From the NCBI GenBank assembly GCA_963735065.1, contig CAVTJL010000001.1:558001-622000 (forward strand): DNA of 64,000 bases, in the 5' to 3' direction. The stretch comes from CAVTJL01 sp963735065. GTDB lineage: Bacteria; Pseudomonadota; Alphaproteobacteria; Geminicoccales; Geminicoccaceae. The stretch's first letter is position 1; each line of letters starts with the position of its first letter. The notes under the pieces are model-generated. The model worked only from the letters and a program-made list of their open reading frames with translations. It ran no database searches and was not told where the DNA came from. A program made the translations under genes and the position numbers. Positions 1-8,028 of this stretch are shown here, one piece after another.

Positions 1-95
1 CTCTCGAGCCACTGGGCGAGGCGGGCAAGCTGGGTGCTCTTGCCGGCACCCTCGCCGCCCTCGATCGTGAGGAAGACTCCGCGCCCGGTCGGCAC
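1..95 (-). CDS. tmk: Thymidylate kinase, N-terminal fragment (runs off window)
   Basis: This is the 5' end of a gene that leaves the window at base 1. From a GTG at 95 the minus strand reads VPTGRGVFLTIEGGEGAGKS followed by TQLARLAQWLE. That is the start of dTMP kinase, with the P-loop GGEGAGKST. The enzyme phosphorylates dTMP to dTDP in the cytoplasm for DNA synthesis. The GTG lies 5 bases after the stop of the D-Ala-D-Ala carboxypeptidase gene, so the two are probably co-transcribed. A CTG or another start just upstream cannot be excluded. The family call is safe from the P-loop context; only about 31 residues are visible. Confidence 0.85.
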   Translation of the reverse strand, partial: MPTGRGVFLTIEGGEGAGKSTQLARLAQWLE

Positions 96-100
96 CCCGG

Positions 101-1232
101 TCAGCCGCCGCCCCAGACGAGATAGGCGAACGCATCGGCGATGCGGCCGATCATGCCAGCCTTCGGAACGTCGTTGGCCGCGTAGAGCGGGACGATGCGT
201 GTCGTGATGCCGGGTGCCGCGATCTCGATCTCGCCCAGCTTCTGGCCCTTTGCGATGGGAGCCGGCAGCGGAGCCGCATAGCGCAGCGTCACCGAGAGCC
301 CCTTGCGCGCGTCCCGCGACAGCACGGCGCTGACGGGCCCCTCCGCCACCAGCGGCACGGTCGGGGCGGCACCCAGCCACACCCGGGGCGTCGCTACCGC
401 CTGCCCGGCCGCGAAGATGGTGTATTGCTGGAAATCCCGGAAGCCGTAGTCGAGCACCCGCTCGCCCTCCGAGCGGCGCTGCTGCACCGAGTTCGAGCCC
501 GGCCAGGACCAGGATGATGCGGCGCCCGTCCCGCTCGGCGGAGGCGACGAGCCCATAGCCCGCGGCATCGGTGAAGCCGGTCTTCATGCCGTCGACGCCG
601 GGCACGCCCGCCTCCAGCAGCGGGTTGCGGTTCCGCTGGGTGATGCCGCTGTAGGTGAAGGTCTTCTCGGCAAAGATCGGATAGTATTCGGGGTAGTCGT
701 GGATGATGCGGTGGGCGAGCGTGGCGAGGTCGCGCACGCTCATCATGTCGCTCGGGTCGGCCGGCAGGCCGGTCGCGTTGACGAAGCTGCTGTGCTCGAG
801 GCCGATCGCCTTGGCCTGCTCGTTCATGCGCTGGGCGAAAGCGTCCTCGCTGCCGGCCAGCGCCTCGGCGAGGACGACGCAGGCGTCATTGCCCGAATCG
901 ACGATCACGCCACGCAGCAGGTCCGACACCTTCACCCGGTCGCCGACCTTGACGAACATCTTCGAGCCGCCGGTTCGCCACGCCTTGGCGCTCACCGGCA
1001 GCTCGTCGTCGAGCTTCAGGTTCCCGCTCTTCAGCCGCGAGAAGACGAGGTCGAGCGTCATGAGCTTGGTGAGCGAGGCCGGCGGGCGCGCCTCGTCGGG
1101 GTCCTTCGCCATCAGGACGTCGCCCGAGGCGTAGTCGATCATGATCGCCGCCTTGGCGGCGGTATCGAAGGCCGCCGCCGGCCGTGCCGCGAGCAGCAGG
1201 ACCAGCAGCGACAGGGACCAGAGGCGAGGCAT
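101..1232 (-). pseudogene. dacC: D-alanyl-D-alanine carboxypeptidase (PBP5/DacC type), broken by one frameshift
   Basis: Periplasmic, membrane-anchored serine peptidase that trims the terminal D-Ala of peptidoglycan pentapeptides. The ATG at 1232 follows a GAGGAG ribosome site and begins a signal peptide (MPRLWSLSLLVLLLAARPAAA). The penicillin-binding motifs are intact: SLTK at about residues 53-56, SGN at 113-115 and KTG at 217-219. Near base 493 (about codon 247) the frame breaks. The sequence after ILVLAGL continues sensibly (NSVQQRRSEGERVLDYGFRDF) only in another frame. Removing one base makes the interval exactly 377 codons, so a single inserted base explains it. The second part (PBP5 C-terminal beta domain) ends at 101. 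It could be a sequencing error or a real mutation; the catalytic domain lies upstream of the break. Confidence 0.85.
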
Positions 1233-1284
1233 GCCGAGCGCTCCTCTCACGCGGGCCCGACAATGGCGTCCGATCCGAGGCGGC

Positions 1285-2238
1285 TCAACAGGCGCTGTCG
1301 GGCACGCCCGACGCCGACGTCAGGAATGCATCACCATAGCCCCGCGCACGCACGGTCTGCAGCAGCGCTTCCGCCGCCTTGGTGCCGTCGACGGGCCCCA
1401 CCCGCACCTTGGCGACCGCCGTCCCGTTGACGAAGGCCGGCACGATATGGACGGTGCGCAGGCCGGCCAGCCGCTCCTGCGCCGCCGTTATCGTCGTCGT
1501 CTCGCTGAAGGCGCCGACCTGGACGAACTGCGGGCCGGCGATGCAGGCCTGGGCGCTCGCGAGCTGCACCCTCGGGGCCGCCTCCTTCATGGGTGCCGGG
1601 GCCGGCACCGGGCCGGGAGCGCGGCCCGACCCGAAGGGCGCACGGGAGGATGGAGCAAGCTGCGCGACGACCACCGGCGCCTGAGACGGCTCGGCACGCG
1701 CGACCGCCACGGGCGGGGCCGGGGCCGTCGTCGGCGGCGCCGTGGGTGCGGGTGCCAAGACGGGTGGCGGCTCATTGCCATCGGCCGGCCCCAGGAACGT
1801 GACCCGCACCTTGGCCAGACCCTGGCGCTGATAGCCGAGCCTCCGCGCTGCGGCCTCGGAAAGATCGATCAGCCGGTTGTCGACGAACGGCCCGCGGTCG
1901 TTGACGCGCACCACGATGGATCGGCCGTTCTCGAGGTTCGTCACGCGGACGAGACTGGGGATGGGCAGGGTCGGATGGGCGGCGCTGATCTTGTTCTTGT
2001 CGAAGATCTCGCCGTCGGCCGTCGCGAGGCCGTCGAAATCGTCGCCGTACCAGGACGCCACGCCAACCTTGTCGTAGCTCGGATCGTACTTCGGATAGTA
2101 CCACTTCCCGTTGATCTGGTACGGGCGGCCGACCTTGAGCGCGCCGCTCGCCACGGTGGGCGATGTCTCGGGGGGGCGCGACGCGCAGGCGCTCGCCAGA
2201 AGCCCCAGACAGACGGTCACCCAAAGTCCATGCCGCAT
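1285..2238 (-). CDS. rlpA: RlpA-family septal lytic transglycosylase / SPOR lipoprotein
   Basis: 317 aa. The N-terminus has a lipoprotein signal with lipobox LASAC near residues 15-19, so the product is probably an envelope lipoprotein. Residues about 50-150 form the double-psi beta-barrel domain (GVASWYGDDFDGLATADGE, then VRVNDRGPFVDNRLIDLSEA), with the conserved D/H-type active-site region of RlpA. A Pro/Ala-rich linker follows. The last 75 residues are a SPOR domain (FVQVGAFSE...VRVGPVDG) that binds denuded glycan at the division septum. Known RlpA proteins cleave naked glycan strands at septa. The start at 2238 was chosen because it begins the lipoprotein signal; an in-frame upstream ATG at 2355 would add 39 residues with no signal character. 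It lies between mltB and dacC in an envelope cluster. Confidence 0.9.
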   Translation of the reverse strand: MRHGLWVTVCLGLLASACASRPPETSPTVASGALKVGRPYQINGKWYYPKYDPSYDKVGVASWYGDDFDGLATADGEIFDKNKISAAHPTLPIPSLVRVTNLENGRSIVVRVNDRGPFVDNRLIDLSEAAARRLGYQRQGLAKVRVTFLGPADGNEPPPVLAPAPTAPPTTAPAPPVAVARAEPSQAPVVVAQLAPSSRAPFGSGRAPGPVPAPAPMKEAAPRVQLASAQACIAGPQFVQVGAFSETTTITAAQERLAGLRTVHIVPAFVNGTAVAKVRVGPVDGTKAAEALLQTVRARGYGDAFLTSASGVPDSAC

Positions 2239-2279
2239 CGCCAACTCGATCCCCCGCGTCCTTTGCCTTCCACCCGACC

Positions 2280-3284
2280 CTAGGAGGTCGTGGCGTCGCC
2301 CAGCGCATCGGCCAGAAGCCCCACGCTCAGCGCGAAATAGGTCGACCTGTTCCACACCATCAGCGTGCGGAAGTTGTGATAGACGAGAAAGTCGGTCGTC
2401 CCCGGGCCATCCATGCGCAAAAGCGCCGCATCGATCGGCGCCACCGGCAGCGGCCCGCCATCCTCACGACGCAGACCACGCCGGCTCCAGGCCGCGAGCG
2501 GCGCCTTGCCGTCCAGACCCTGATCCTGACCGGCCACCCGCTCGGGCGCACGGACGGGCCTTCCCCAGATGTAGTGGGGATCCCAGCCTGAGCGTGCGAG
2601 GAAGTTGCTGATCGAGGCGAAGACGTCGGGGACGCTCGTCCAGATGTCGCGCCGGCCGTCGCCGTCGGCGTCGACCGCGTAGGCCACATAGGTCGACGGC
2701 ATGAACTGGCACTGCCCCATGGCACCGGCCCAGGAGCCCGTCATGCCGCTCGTGGCGACGTCGCCGTGATCGAGGATCGCCAGCGCCTTGAGCAGCTCGC
2801 CGCGAAAGAAGGTGGCCCGCCTGCCCTCGTGGGCCAGCGTGGCGAGCGCGCCCACCACCGAATAGGAGCCTTGCGTCCGACCGAAGTTCGATTCGATGCC
2901 CCACAGCGCCACGACCACGGTAGGCGGCACGCCGTAGCGGGCCTGCATGCTATCGAGCAGCTTCTCGTTCTGCTGGAGCAACGCCGCGCCCCGCTGGATC
3001 CGCTGGTCGCTGACCACGCGGGACCGGTATTCGCCGAAGGTCATGCGGCCCTCGGGCTGGCGGTGATCGAGCTCGATCACCCGCGGGATCGGCTGCAGGC
3101 CCGAAAGCGCCTGGTCGACGGTCCGCCGGCTGATGCCGGCGGCCAGGGCCTGCTGCCGGACGCCGTCGAGCCACACGTCGAACGGCTCCGCGGCCACCGC
3201 CGGCAGCGCCAGGCCCAGCGCGCCCAACGGCAGGGCGCCGAGCAACAGGCGACGGTCGAGCTGCACCAATCTCGTCCTCAGCAC
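2280..3284 (-). CDS. mltB: Lytic murein transglycosylase, MltB family
   Basis: 334 aa. The N-terminus has paired arginines (LDRRLLLGALPLGALGLALP) followed by an AVAAEP cleavage region, so it is exported, possibly by Tat. The SLT-2/MltB domain fills most of the protein. VPPTVVVALWGIESNFGRTQ contains the catalytic glutamate (WGIESNFG). GAMGQCQFMPSTY and the DADGDGRRDIW calcium-type loop are hallmark MltB segments. The last 50-60 residues resemble a C-terminal peptidoglycan-binding-like tail (TDFLVYHNFRTLMVWNRS). It cleaves the MurNAc-GlcNAc bond to give 1,6-anhydro ends. It ends 41 bases before rlpA, so co-transcription with rlpA-dacC is likely. Confidence 0.9.
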   Translation of the reverse strand: MLRTRLVQLDRRLLLGALPLGALGLALPAVAAEPFDVWLDGVRQQALAAGISRRTVDQALSGLQPIPRVIELDHRQPEGRMTFGEYRSRVVSDQRIQRGAALLQQNEKLLDSMQARYGVPPTVVVALWGIESNFGRTQGSYSVVGALATLAHEGRRATFFRGELLKALAILDHGDVATSGMTGSWAGAMGQCQFMPSTYVAYAVDADGDGRRDIWTSVPDVFASISNFLARSGWDPHYIWGRPVRAPERVAGQDQGLDGKAPLAAWSRRGLRREDGGPLPVAPIDAALLRMDGPGTTDFLVYHNFRTLMVWNRSTYFALSVGLLADALGDATTS

Positions 3285-3351
3285 ACCAGGATGCGACTAC
3301 GGCAATCCTAACGCAGATGACCGTGTTGTGAAGACATCACTTGAACGACGA

Positions 3352-3648
3352 TCAGTAAACCACGGTCAGCGTGCCAGCTCCGCTCTCGGGATCCGTCCCG
3401 AGCTGGACTGCCACGGGGGCTGCATTCTGCGACCTCACCGCCTCCTCCGACGGGCTGGGCCGGCCGAGCGGATCGGCACAAGCGGCACTGGACGCCCCTG
3501 CGTCACAGGGAGCCACGACGGTCACGCCGACCGAGAGGGTTCCCCGCGAGGCGGCGGGCGATGCGGCCGACGCGATGCCGGCCCACGATACGACAGCAGC
3601 AGCCAAGACGAGAGCAGCGACACCGCGACCGTGCCGGCCTTCAGCCAT
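3352..3648 (-). CDS. Small exported protein of unknown function
   Basis: 98 aa. A clear signal peptide (hydrophobic run ALVLAAAVVSWAGIASAA, predicted cleavage after ASA) leaves a mature protein of about 70 residues. The ATG at 3648 has a good GGAGGAA ribosome site 6-7 bases upstream, which supports it as a real gene. The mature part contains TLSVGVTVVAPC, two further cysteines and a similar ending, AGTLTVVY. The Val/Thr-rich strands and paired cysteines recall small beta-sandwich secreted proteins such as spore coat U-like domains, but the match is too weak to assign. It lies upstream of mltB on the same strand with a 67-base gap. Confidence 0.6.
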   Translation of the reverse strand: MAEGRHGRGVAALVLAAAVVSWAGIASAASPAASRGTLSVGVTVVAPCDAGASSAACADPLGRPSPSEEAVRSQNAAPVAVQLGTDPESGAGTLTVVY

Positions 3649-4053
3649 GGACGTTTCCTCCGATCTGCCGGTCGTTGCCGGCTGATGGAGACAGCCTAGC
3701 AGAAAGACCCGGAGGAGACGCTAAAGACCGTCAACCATGAGAAGACGGCCTCATCAGCATGGAAGAGCTGATCAGCCTCACAGAGGAGCGGTAATCTTAA
3801 GAAGAAAAAGCCGGGGCCAAGGCCCCGGCAGTGATAGGGAGGAAACGCCTCAAGTCGGGTGTCACAGGAAACTCCCATGAACACGACGAGGAGTATGCCT
3901 CCCGTCGCGGTGGCTGACAACAGAAAAATCGCGCAATGGTAGAACTTTCGTAGACTTGTTTTCGTAAACTATCGCTATCAATTTCATAAAATTTTAGACG
4001 ATAGCCACGAATCGCCGGACATGAAGACTGCCGGATGCGGCACCGGGATACCG
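3649..4053. other. Intergenic region with terminator and AT-rich patch
   Basis: About 400 bases without a convincing gene. It holds the intrinsic terminator at 3801-3829 (listed separately). A distinctly AT-rich stretch lies at about 3925-4010, unlike the GC-rich surroundings, and could carry a minus-strand promoter for the small exported protein gene. I found no convincing -35/-10 pair. A 74-codon minus-strand frame at 3696-3920 runs straight through the terminator hairpin and is not believed. Confidence 0.6.
3801..3829 (-). terminator. Intrinsic terminator ending the nuo-birA-coaX-rnj-mce-DUF1467 transcript
   Basis: Read on the minus strand: a 9-bp stem GCCGGGGCC / GGCCCCGGC (3810-3829) with a 2-base loop, followed at once by TTTTTCTTC (3801-3809). 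This is a classic rho-independent terminator. It lies about 225 bases past the stop of the DUF1467 gene, the last gene of the long minus-strand unit. Confidence 0.85.
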
Positions 4054-4299
4054 TCAGCCGGCCGGCGGCGGCCGGAACTGGATGAGGCCCGTGTCCGCGA
4101 CCCAGACGGCGACGCAGGTGAGAACGGCCGCGAGGACCGTGGTGACGAGGAACTTGAGCAGAAGCCGCGGCTTCGCGGGCGCGCTCGCCACGCTGCCCGG
4201 CAGCGGGTTCTCGTCGGGCCGGGCGCCCCAGGGCAGAACCATGAAGAGCAGCAGCCACCAGCAGATGATGAAGGTGAAGACGATCCCCAGCCAGTTCAT
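4054..4299 (-). CDS. DUF1467 family small inner-membrane protein
   Basis: 81 aa with two predicted membrane helices (about residues 3-24, IVFTFIICWWLLLFMVLPWG, and 47-68). Between them is a polar loop with ARPDENPLPGS. This layout, and the motif W-L-LFMVLPWG-R, match the alphaproteobacterial DUF1467 family, which is regularly found next to methylmalonyl-CoA epimerase and RNase J genes. Its function is not known. The ATG at 4299 overlaps the mce stop by four bases (ATGA), so it is translationally coupled to mce. It is the last gene before the terminator at 3801-3829. Confidence 0.85.
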   Translation of the reverse strand: MNWLGIVFTFIICWWLLLFMVLPWGARPDENPLPGSVASAPAKPRLLLKFLVTTVLAAVLTCVAVWVADTGLIQFRPPPAG

Positions 4300-4700
4300 G
4301 CCGCCTCGAGCTCGATCAGCGTTCCGTGCATGTCCTTGGGGTGGATGAAGAGAACGGGCTTGCCGTGCGCGCCGATCCTCGGCCGCCCGTCGCCCAGCAC
4401 CCGGGCACCCGCGGCGGCGAGCCGGTCCCGCGCGGCCTCGATATCGTCGACCTCGTAGCAGAGGTGATGGATGCCGCCGGACGGATTGCGCTCGAGAAAG
4501 GCCGCAATGGGCGATGCGTCGCCCAGCACGCCCAGCAGCTCCACCTTCGTGTTCGGCAGCTCGACGAAGACGGTCCGCACGCCATGCTCGGGCTGGTCGA
4601 CCGCGGACGACACGACCGCACCCAGGACCTCGCGGTAGGTCCGCGCCGCAGCCTCGAGGTCCGGCACCGCGATCGCCACGTGGTTGAGCCGGCCGATCAT
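4296..4700 (-). CDS. mce: Methylmalonyl-CoA epimerase
   Basis: 134 aa, a normal length for this glyoxalase/VOC-fold enzyme. It interconverts (2R)- and (2S)-methylmalonyl-CoA in propionyl-CoA catabolism. Metal-ligand positions of the family are visible: His7 in NHVAIAV, GGIHHLCYEV near residues 77-86, and the C-terminal glutamates of TLIELEAA. FIHPKDMHGTLIELE is characteristic of the family. It overlaps the rnj stop by one base (TGATG) and the DUF1467 start by four, so all three are probably made from one mRNA. Confidence 0.92.
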   Translation of the reverse strand: MIGRLNHVAIAVPDLEAAARTYREVLGAVVSSAVDQPEHGVRTVFVELPNTKVELLGVLGDASPIAAFLERNPSGGIHHLCYEVDDIEAARDRLAAAGARVLGDGRPRIGAHGKPVLFIHPKDMHGTLIELEAA

Positions 4701-6397
4701 CAGGTGGCCCCGGCCTCCTCGTCCTCCAGCGTGTCGAGCGCATCCGCGCTCAGCCGGACGACCTGCACCTCGATGAAGGGGCGCCTGTCACGCCCGAGAT
4801 CGAGCGCCTGGCGGATGGCGCTGCGGACCGCCTCCTGGATGCGCCCGTCGCTCAGCACCGCCTCGTCGTCCAGCTGCTCGACCGCACCCGTGATCGCGGC
4901 CTGAAGGGCGTCCTGCACACGATCGAGCCGGTCGCCCTCGAGAACGCCCAGCGCCGTCGGCCGGGGCGGCACCAGGATGGTGCCCAGCTCGTCCAGCACG
5001 AGCGTCACGAAGATGCTGCCGTGGTTCATCAGCCGGCGCCGCTCGCGATAGAGATCGTCGGTCGCGTCGACCAGCTCGTCGCTCTCGAGCACCCGGCGGC
5101 CGACCGGCACCTCGCCCACCACCGCGGGCGCTCCGGGGGCCAGGCGCAGCACGTCGCCATTCTTGACGAGCATGGCCTGCGCCACGCCGAGATCGCGGGC
5201 GAGACGGATGTGCGCTGCCAGGTGACGCGCCTCGCCATGGATCGGCACGGCGATCTCGGGCTTGATCCAGCGATACATCTGCTCGAGCTCGCCGCGGCAG
5301 GGATGGCCCGAGACGTGGACGAAATGGTCCTCCTCGGTGATCACCTCCACACCGCGCCCGACGAGCTGATTGTGCAGGTTGTAGAGCGTGCGCTCGTTGC
5401 CCGGGATGATCTTGGAGGAGAAGATCGCCGTGTCGCCGGGCTCGAGGCGGACCCTTGGATGCTGGCCCAGCGCTATCCGCGTCAGCGCCGAGCGGGCCTC
5501 GCCCTGGCTGCCGGTGCACAGATAGAGAATGCGCTTGCGCGGCAGCGCCGCCGCCTCCCTCTCGTCGAGAACGGAGGCGAAGTCCTCGAGGTAGCCCACC
5601 TCGCGCGCCGCATCGATCATCCGCCGCATCGACCTGCCGACGACGCACACCTCGCGGCCGGCGGCGTGCGCCGCGGTGATCGCGGTCGCGAGCCTTGCGA
5701 CGTTCGAGGCGAAGGTGGTGAGGACCACCCGCTCCGGCTGGCCGGCGATGAGATCGATCAGGCTGTCTCGAACCTCGGCCTCGGAGCCCGAGGTTCCGGG
5801 TGTCAGGACGTTCGTGCTGTCGCAGACGAGCGCCAGCACGCGGCTCTTGCCCAGCTCCTCGAAGGCGAGATCGTCGGTGCGCTCGCCCACCATGGGGGCC
5901 GGATCGAGCTTCCAGTCGCCGCTGTGCAGCACCGTGCCCCGGTCGGTCTCGAGCACGAGGGCACCGGCCTCGGGGATCGAGTGGGTCACGTGGAGAAGGC
6001 GGCAGCGGAACGGCCCGGCCGTGAAACGCTCGTTGGGCTGGACCACGCGGATCGCGTCCTGGGCCGAGATGCCCTCCTCCGCGAGCTTGCGACGCAGCAC
6101 GGCCGCGGTGAAGGGGCTGCACCAGATCGGGCAGCGGAGACGCGGCCAGAGATGCGGCACGGCACCCAGATGGTCCTCGTGCGCGTGGGTCAGCACGAGA
6201 CCCTTGAGCCGGTCCCGCTCCTGCTCGGCAAAGCGGATGTCCGGCAGAACGAGGTCGGCACCGGGCAGACGGTCGTCGGCAAAGGTGAGGCCGAGATCGA
6301 CCATCAGCCAGCTGTCGTCCAACCCATAGAGGTAGACGTTCATGCCGATCTCGCCGACCCCGCCCAGCGGGACGAAGCGAAGCTCCTGCGAGCTCAT
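4700..6397 (-). CDS. rnj: Ribonuclease J
   Basis: 565 aa metallo-beta-lactamase/beta-CASP nuclease with 5'-3' exo- and endonuclease activity in RNA processing. The zinc motif HAHEDH lies at residues 71-76 (THAHEDHLGAVPHLW). Further hallmarks are HSGDWKLDP and the beta-CASP region (VVLTTFASNVARL, YLCTGSQGEARSAL). The motif near HVSGHPCRGELEQM and VPIHGEARHLAAH supplies later metal and RNA ligands. Length matches the usual 550-560 aa. The start overlaps the coaX stop by four bases. The link to coaX and mce is conserved in alphaproteobacteria. Confidence 0.95.
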   Translation of the reverse strand: MSSQELRFVPLGGVGEIGMNVYLYGLDDSWLMVDLGLTFADDRLPGADLVLPDIRFAEQERDRLKGLVLTHAHEDHLGAVPHLWPRLRCPIWCSPFTAAVLRRKLAEEGISAQDAIRVVQPNERFTAGPFRCRLLHVTHSIPEAGALVLETDRGTVLHSGDWKLDPAPMVGERTDDLAFEELGKSRVLALVCDSTNVLTPGTSGSEAEVRDSLIDLIAGQPERVVLTTFASNVARLATAITAAHAAGREVCVVGRSMRRMIDAAREVGYLEDFASVLDEREAAALPRKRILYLCTGSQGEARSALTRIALGQHPRVRLEPGDTAIFSSKIIPGNERTLYNLHNQLVGRGVEVITEEDHFVHVSGHPCRGELEQMYRWIKPEIAVPIHGEARHLAAHIRLARDLGVAQAMLVKNGDVLRLAPGAPAVVGEVPVGRRVLESDELVDATDDLYRERRRLMNHGSIFVTLVLDELGTILVPPRPTALGVLEGDRLDRVQDALQAAITGAVEQLDDEAVLSDGRIQEAVRSAIRQALDLGRDRRPFIEVQVVRLSADALDTLEDEEAGAT

Positions 6398-7191
6398 GAG
6401 GGCTGCCCCGAGGCGTCGAGGATCCGCTCGCGGCTCAGCTCGAACAGCTCCAGCAGCCCGGCCATGGTGAGGTCCCGGTCGACCCGCTCGATCACCGGGC
6501 AGCGCTTGCCGAACAACGGGGCGAGGCCGCCCGTCGCGATCACCGTCATGGGCTTGCCGTACTCCGCCTTGATTCGTGCAACGATGCCTTCGATCAACCC
6601 TACATAGCCCCAGAAGATCCCGGATTGCATGGCGCCGATCGTCGAGCGCCCGATGACCGTCTCGGGCGGCTCGATGGCGATGCGCGGCAGCTTGGCAGCG
6701 GCGCGGTGCAAAGCCTCGATCGAGAGATTGATGCCGGGCGCTATGGCGCCGCCGAGATAGGCGCCCTCCTCGTCGACCACGTCGAAGGTGGTGGCCGTGC
6801 CGAAGTCGACGATCACGAGCGGCGGCGTGTAGCGCTTCACGGCGGCCACCGCGTTGACCACGCGGTCGGCGCCCACCTCGCGCGGGTTGTTGAGGCGGAT
6901 GGGAATGGGATAGTCGAGATCCTCGCCCACCACGAAGGCCCGCCGGCCGAAGAAGTCGCGGCTCATCCAGCGCAGCGGGATGACCGCCTGCGGCACCACG
7001 CTCGAGATCAGGACCGCGGCCACGTCACGGTGGGCCAGGCCCTTGAGGCTCATCAGCTGGATCAACGCCGCGGCATACTCCTCGGCGGTGCGCTCGCGGT
7101 TGGTCGAGAGACGCCATTGGCCCACGGGCTCGCGCTCCCGGTAGAGCGCAAACACCGTGTTGGTGTTGCCGACGTCGATCGCGAGCAGCAT
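6394..7191 (-). CDS. coaX: Type III pantothenate kinase
   Basis: 265 aa cytoplasmic kinase of the ASKHA fold that performs the first step of coenzyme A synthesis. The phosphate-binding motif DVGNTNT lies at residues 6-12. GADRVVNAVAAV and VDFGTATTFDVV match the pantothenate-binding and second phosphate loops of CoaX. GGAIAPGINLSIEAL is also typical. The start at 7191 immediately gives the conserved MLLAIDVGNTN. A 90-base gap separates it from birA. It overlaps rnj by ATGA. Confidence 0.95.
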   Translation of the reverse strand: MLLAIDVGNTNTVFALYREREPVGQWRLSTNRERTAEEYAAALIQLMSLKGLAHRDVAAVLISSVVPQAVIPLRWMSRDFFGRRAFVVGEDLDYPIPIRLNNPREVGADRVVNAVAAVKRYTPPLVIVDFGTATTFDVVDEEGAYLGGAIAPGINLSIEALHRAAAKLPRIAIEPPETVIGRSTIGAMQSGIFWGYVGLIEGIVARIKAEYGKPMTVIATGGLAPLFGKRCPVIERVDRDLTMAGLLELFELSRERILDASGQPS

Positions 7192-7281
7192 CGCGCAGAT
7201 CCTGAAATAACACGAATGAGCCGGCGGCCTTTCTACCCTTCGGCCGGCCGCGGGACCAGCCCCGAGGCACTTCGACGCTTC

Positions 7282-8028
7282 TCAGGCGAAGAAGAGCTCG
7301 CCCGCGGCGAAGCGCGCGAGGGTCCCGTCCTCGAGCTCGAGGCGCAACGTCCCGTCGCCGTCGACGTCGACGAAGCGCCCGCTCCGCGCCGTCTCGCCGA
7401 CCTTGAGGCGCACCGGCTCGCCGCGCGCGGCGGCCGCAGCGAGCCAGCTCTCGCGCAAGGCGGCAAAGCCCTCCTCCCGCCACAGGCCCAGCCGTCTTGC
7501 CAGTGGCGCCGCCAACGCCTCGAGAAAAGCCGCAGGGGTCAGCTCCGGCCCGCCCGCCGCCACCAGCGATGTCGTCGGATAGGGCGCCTCGGGCGGATGA
7601 TGCCGCAGATTGACGCCCAGCCCGATCACCACCCAGGCGCTGCGTCGGCCTGGCCCCTCGGCGCCCTCGAGCAGGATCCCGGCCAGCTTCGCCGGCCCCA
7701 GCAGCACGTCGTTCGGCCATTTGAGGCGTGGCGCCAGCAGGCCACCGGAGACCTCATGCACCGCCTCGGCCACGGCCAGCGCCACCACCAGCGAGAGGCT
7801 CGCCGCCTCCCTCAGGCTGCAGGCCGGCCGCAGGAGCAGCGAGCCGTAGAAGTTGCCGGGCGGCGAGTGCCACGAACGACCGTGGCGGCCACGGCCCTTC
7901 GTCTGCTCGCCCGCGAGGATCCAAAGACCCTCCGGCTCGCCCCGGCTCGCCGCCTCGCGCGCGAGGTCGCTCGTGCTGGTCGCGGTCTCGAGCTCGCGGA
8001 GGCGAAAGCCCGCCTCGGCAAGGCTCAC
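7282..8028 (-). CDS. birA: Biotin-[acetyl-CoA-carboxylase] ligase
   Basis: 248 aa. It has only the ligase and C-terminal domains and no N-terminal DNA-binding domain, so it is the enzyme-only form of BirA. It attaches biotin to the BCCP domain of carboxylases. GEQTKGRGRHGRSWHSPPG is the biotinyl-5'-AMP loop, KWPNDVLL the substrate motif, and KLAGILLE and VIGLGVNL are also diagnostic. The GTG start at 8028 overlaps the nuoN stop (GTGA), so translation is coupled. No better ATG exists downstream before the conserved ETATSTSDLA. Confidence 0.92.
   Translation of the reverse strand: MSLAEAGFRLRELETATSTSDLAREAASRGEPEGLWILAGEQTKGRGRHGRSWHSPPGNFYGSLLLRPACSLREAASLSLVVALAVAEAVHEVSGGLLAPRLKWPNDVLLGPAKLAGILLEGAEGPGRRSAWVVIGLGVNLRHHPPEAPYPTTSLVAAGGPELTPAAFLEALAAPLARRLGLWREEGFAALRESWLAAAAARGEPVRLKVGETARSGRFVDVDGDGTLRLELEDGTLARFAAGELFFA

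Noticed and set aside
3696..3920. A 74-codon minus-strand frame
   Set aside because: It reads straight through the GC hairpin and T-run of the terminator at 3801-3829, and its composition is not protein-like.
7192..7281. Terminator between birA and coaX
   Set aside because: The 90-base gap has GC-rich pairing (CCGGC/GCCGG) but no stable stem followed by a T-run; co-transcription is more likely.
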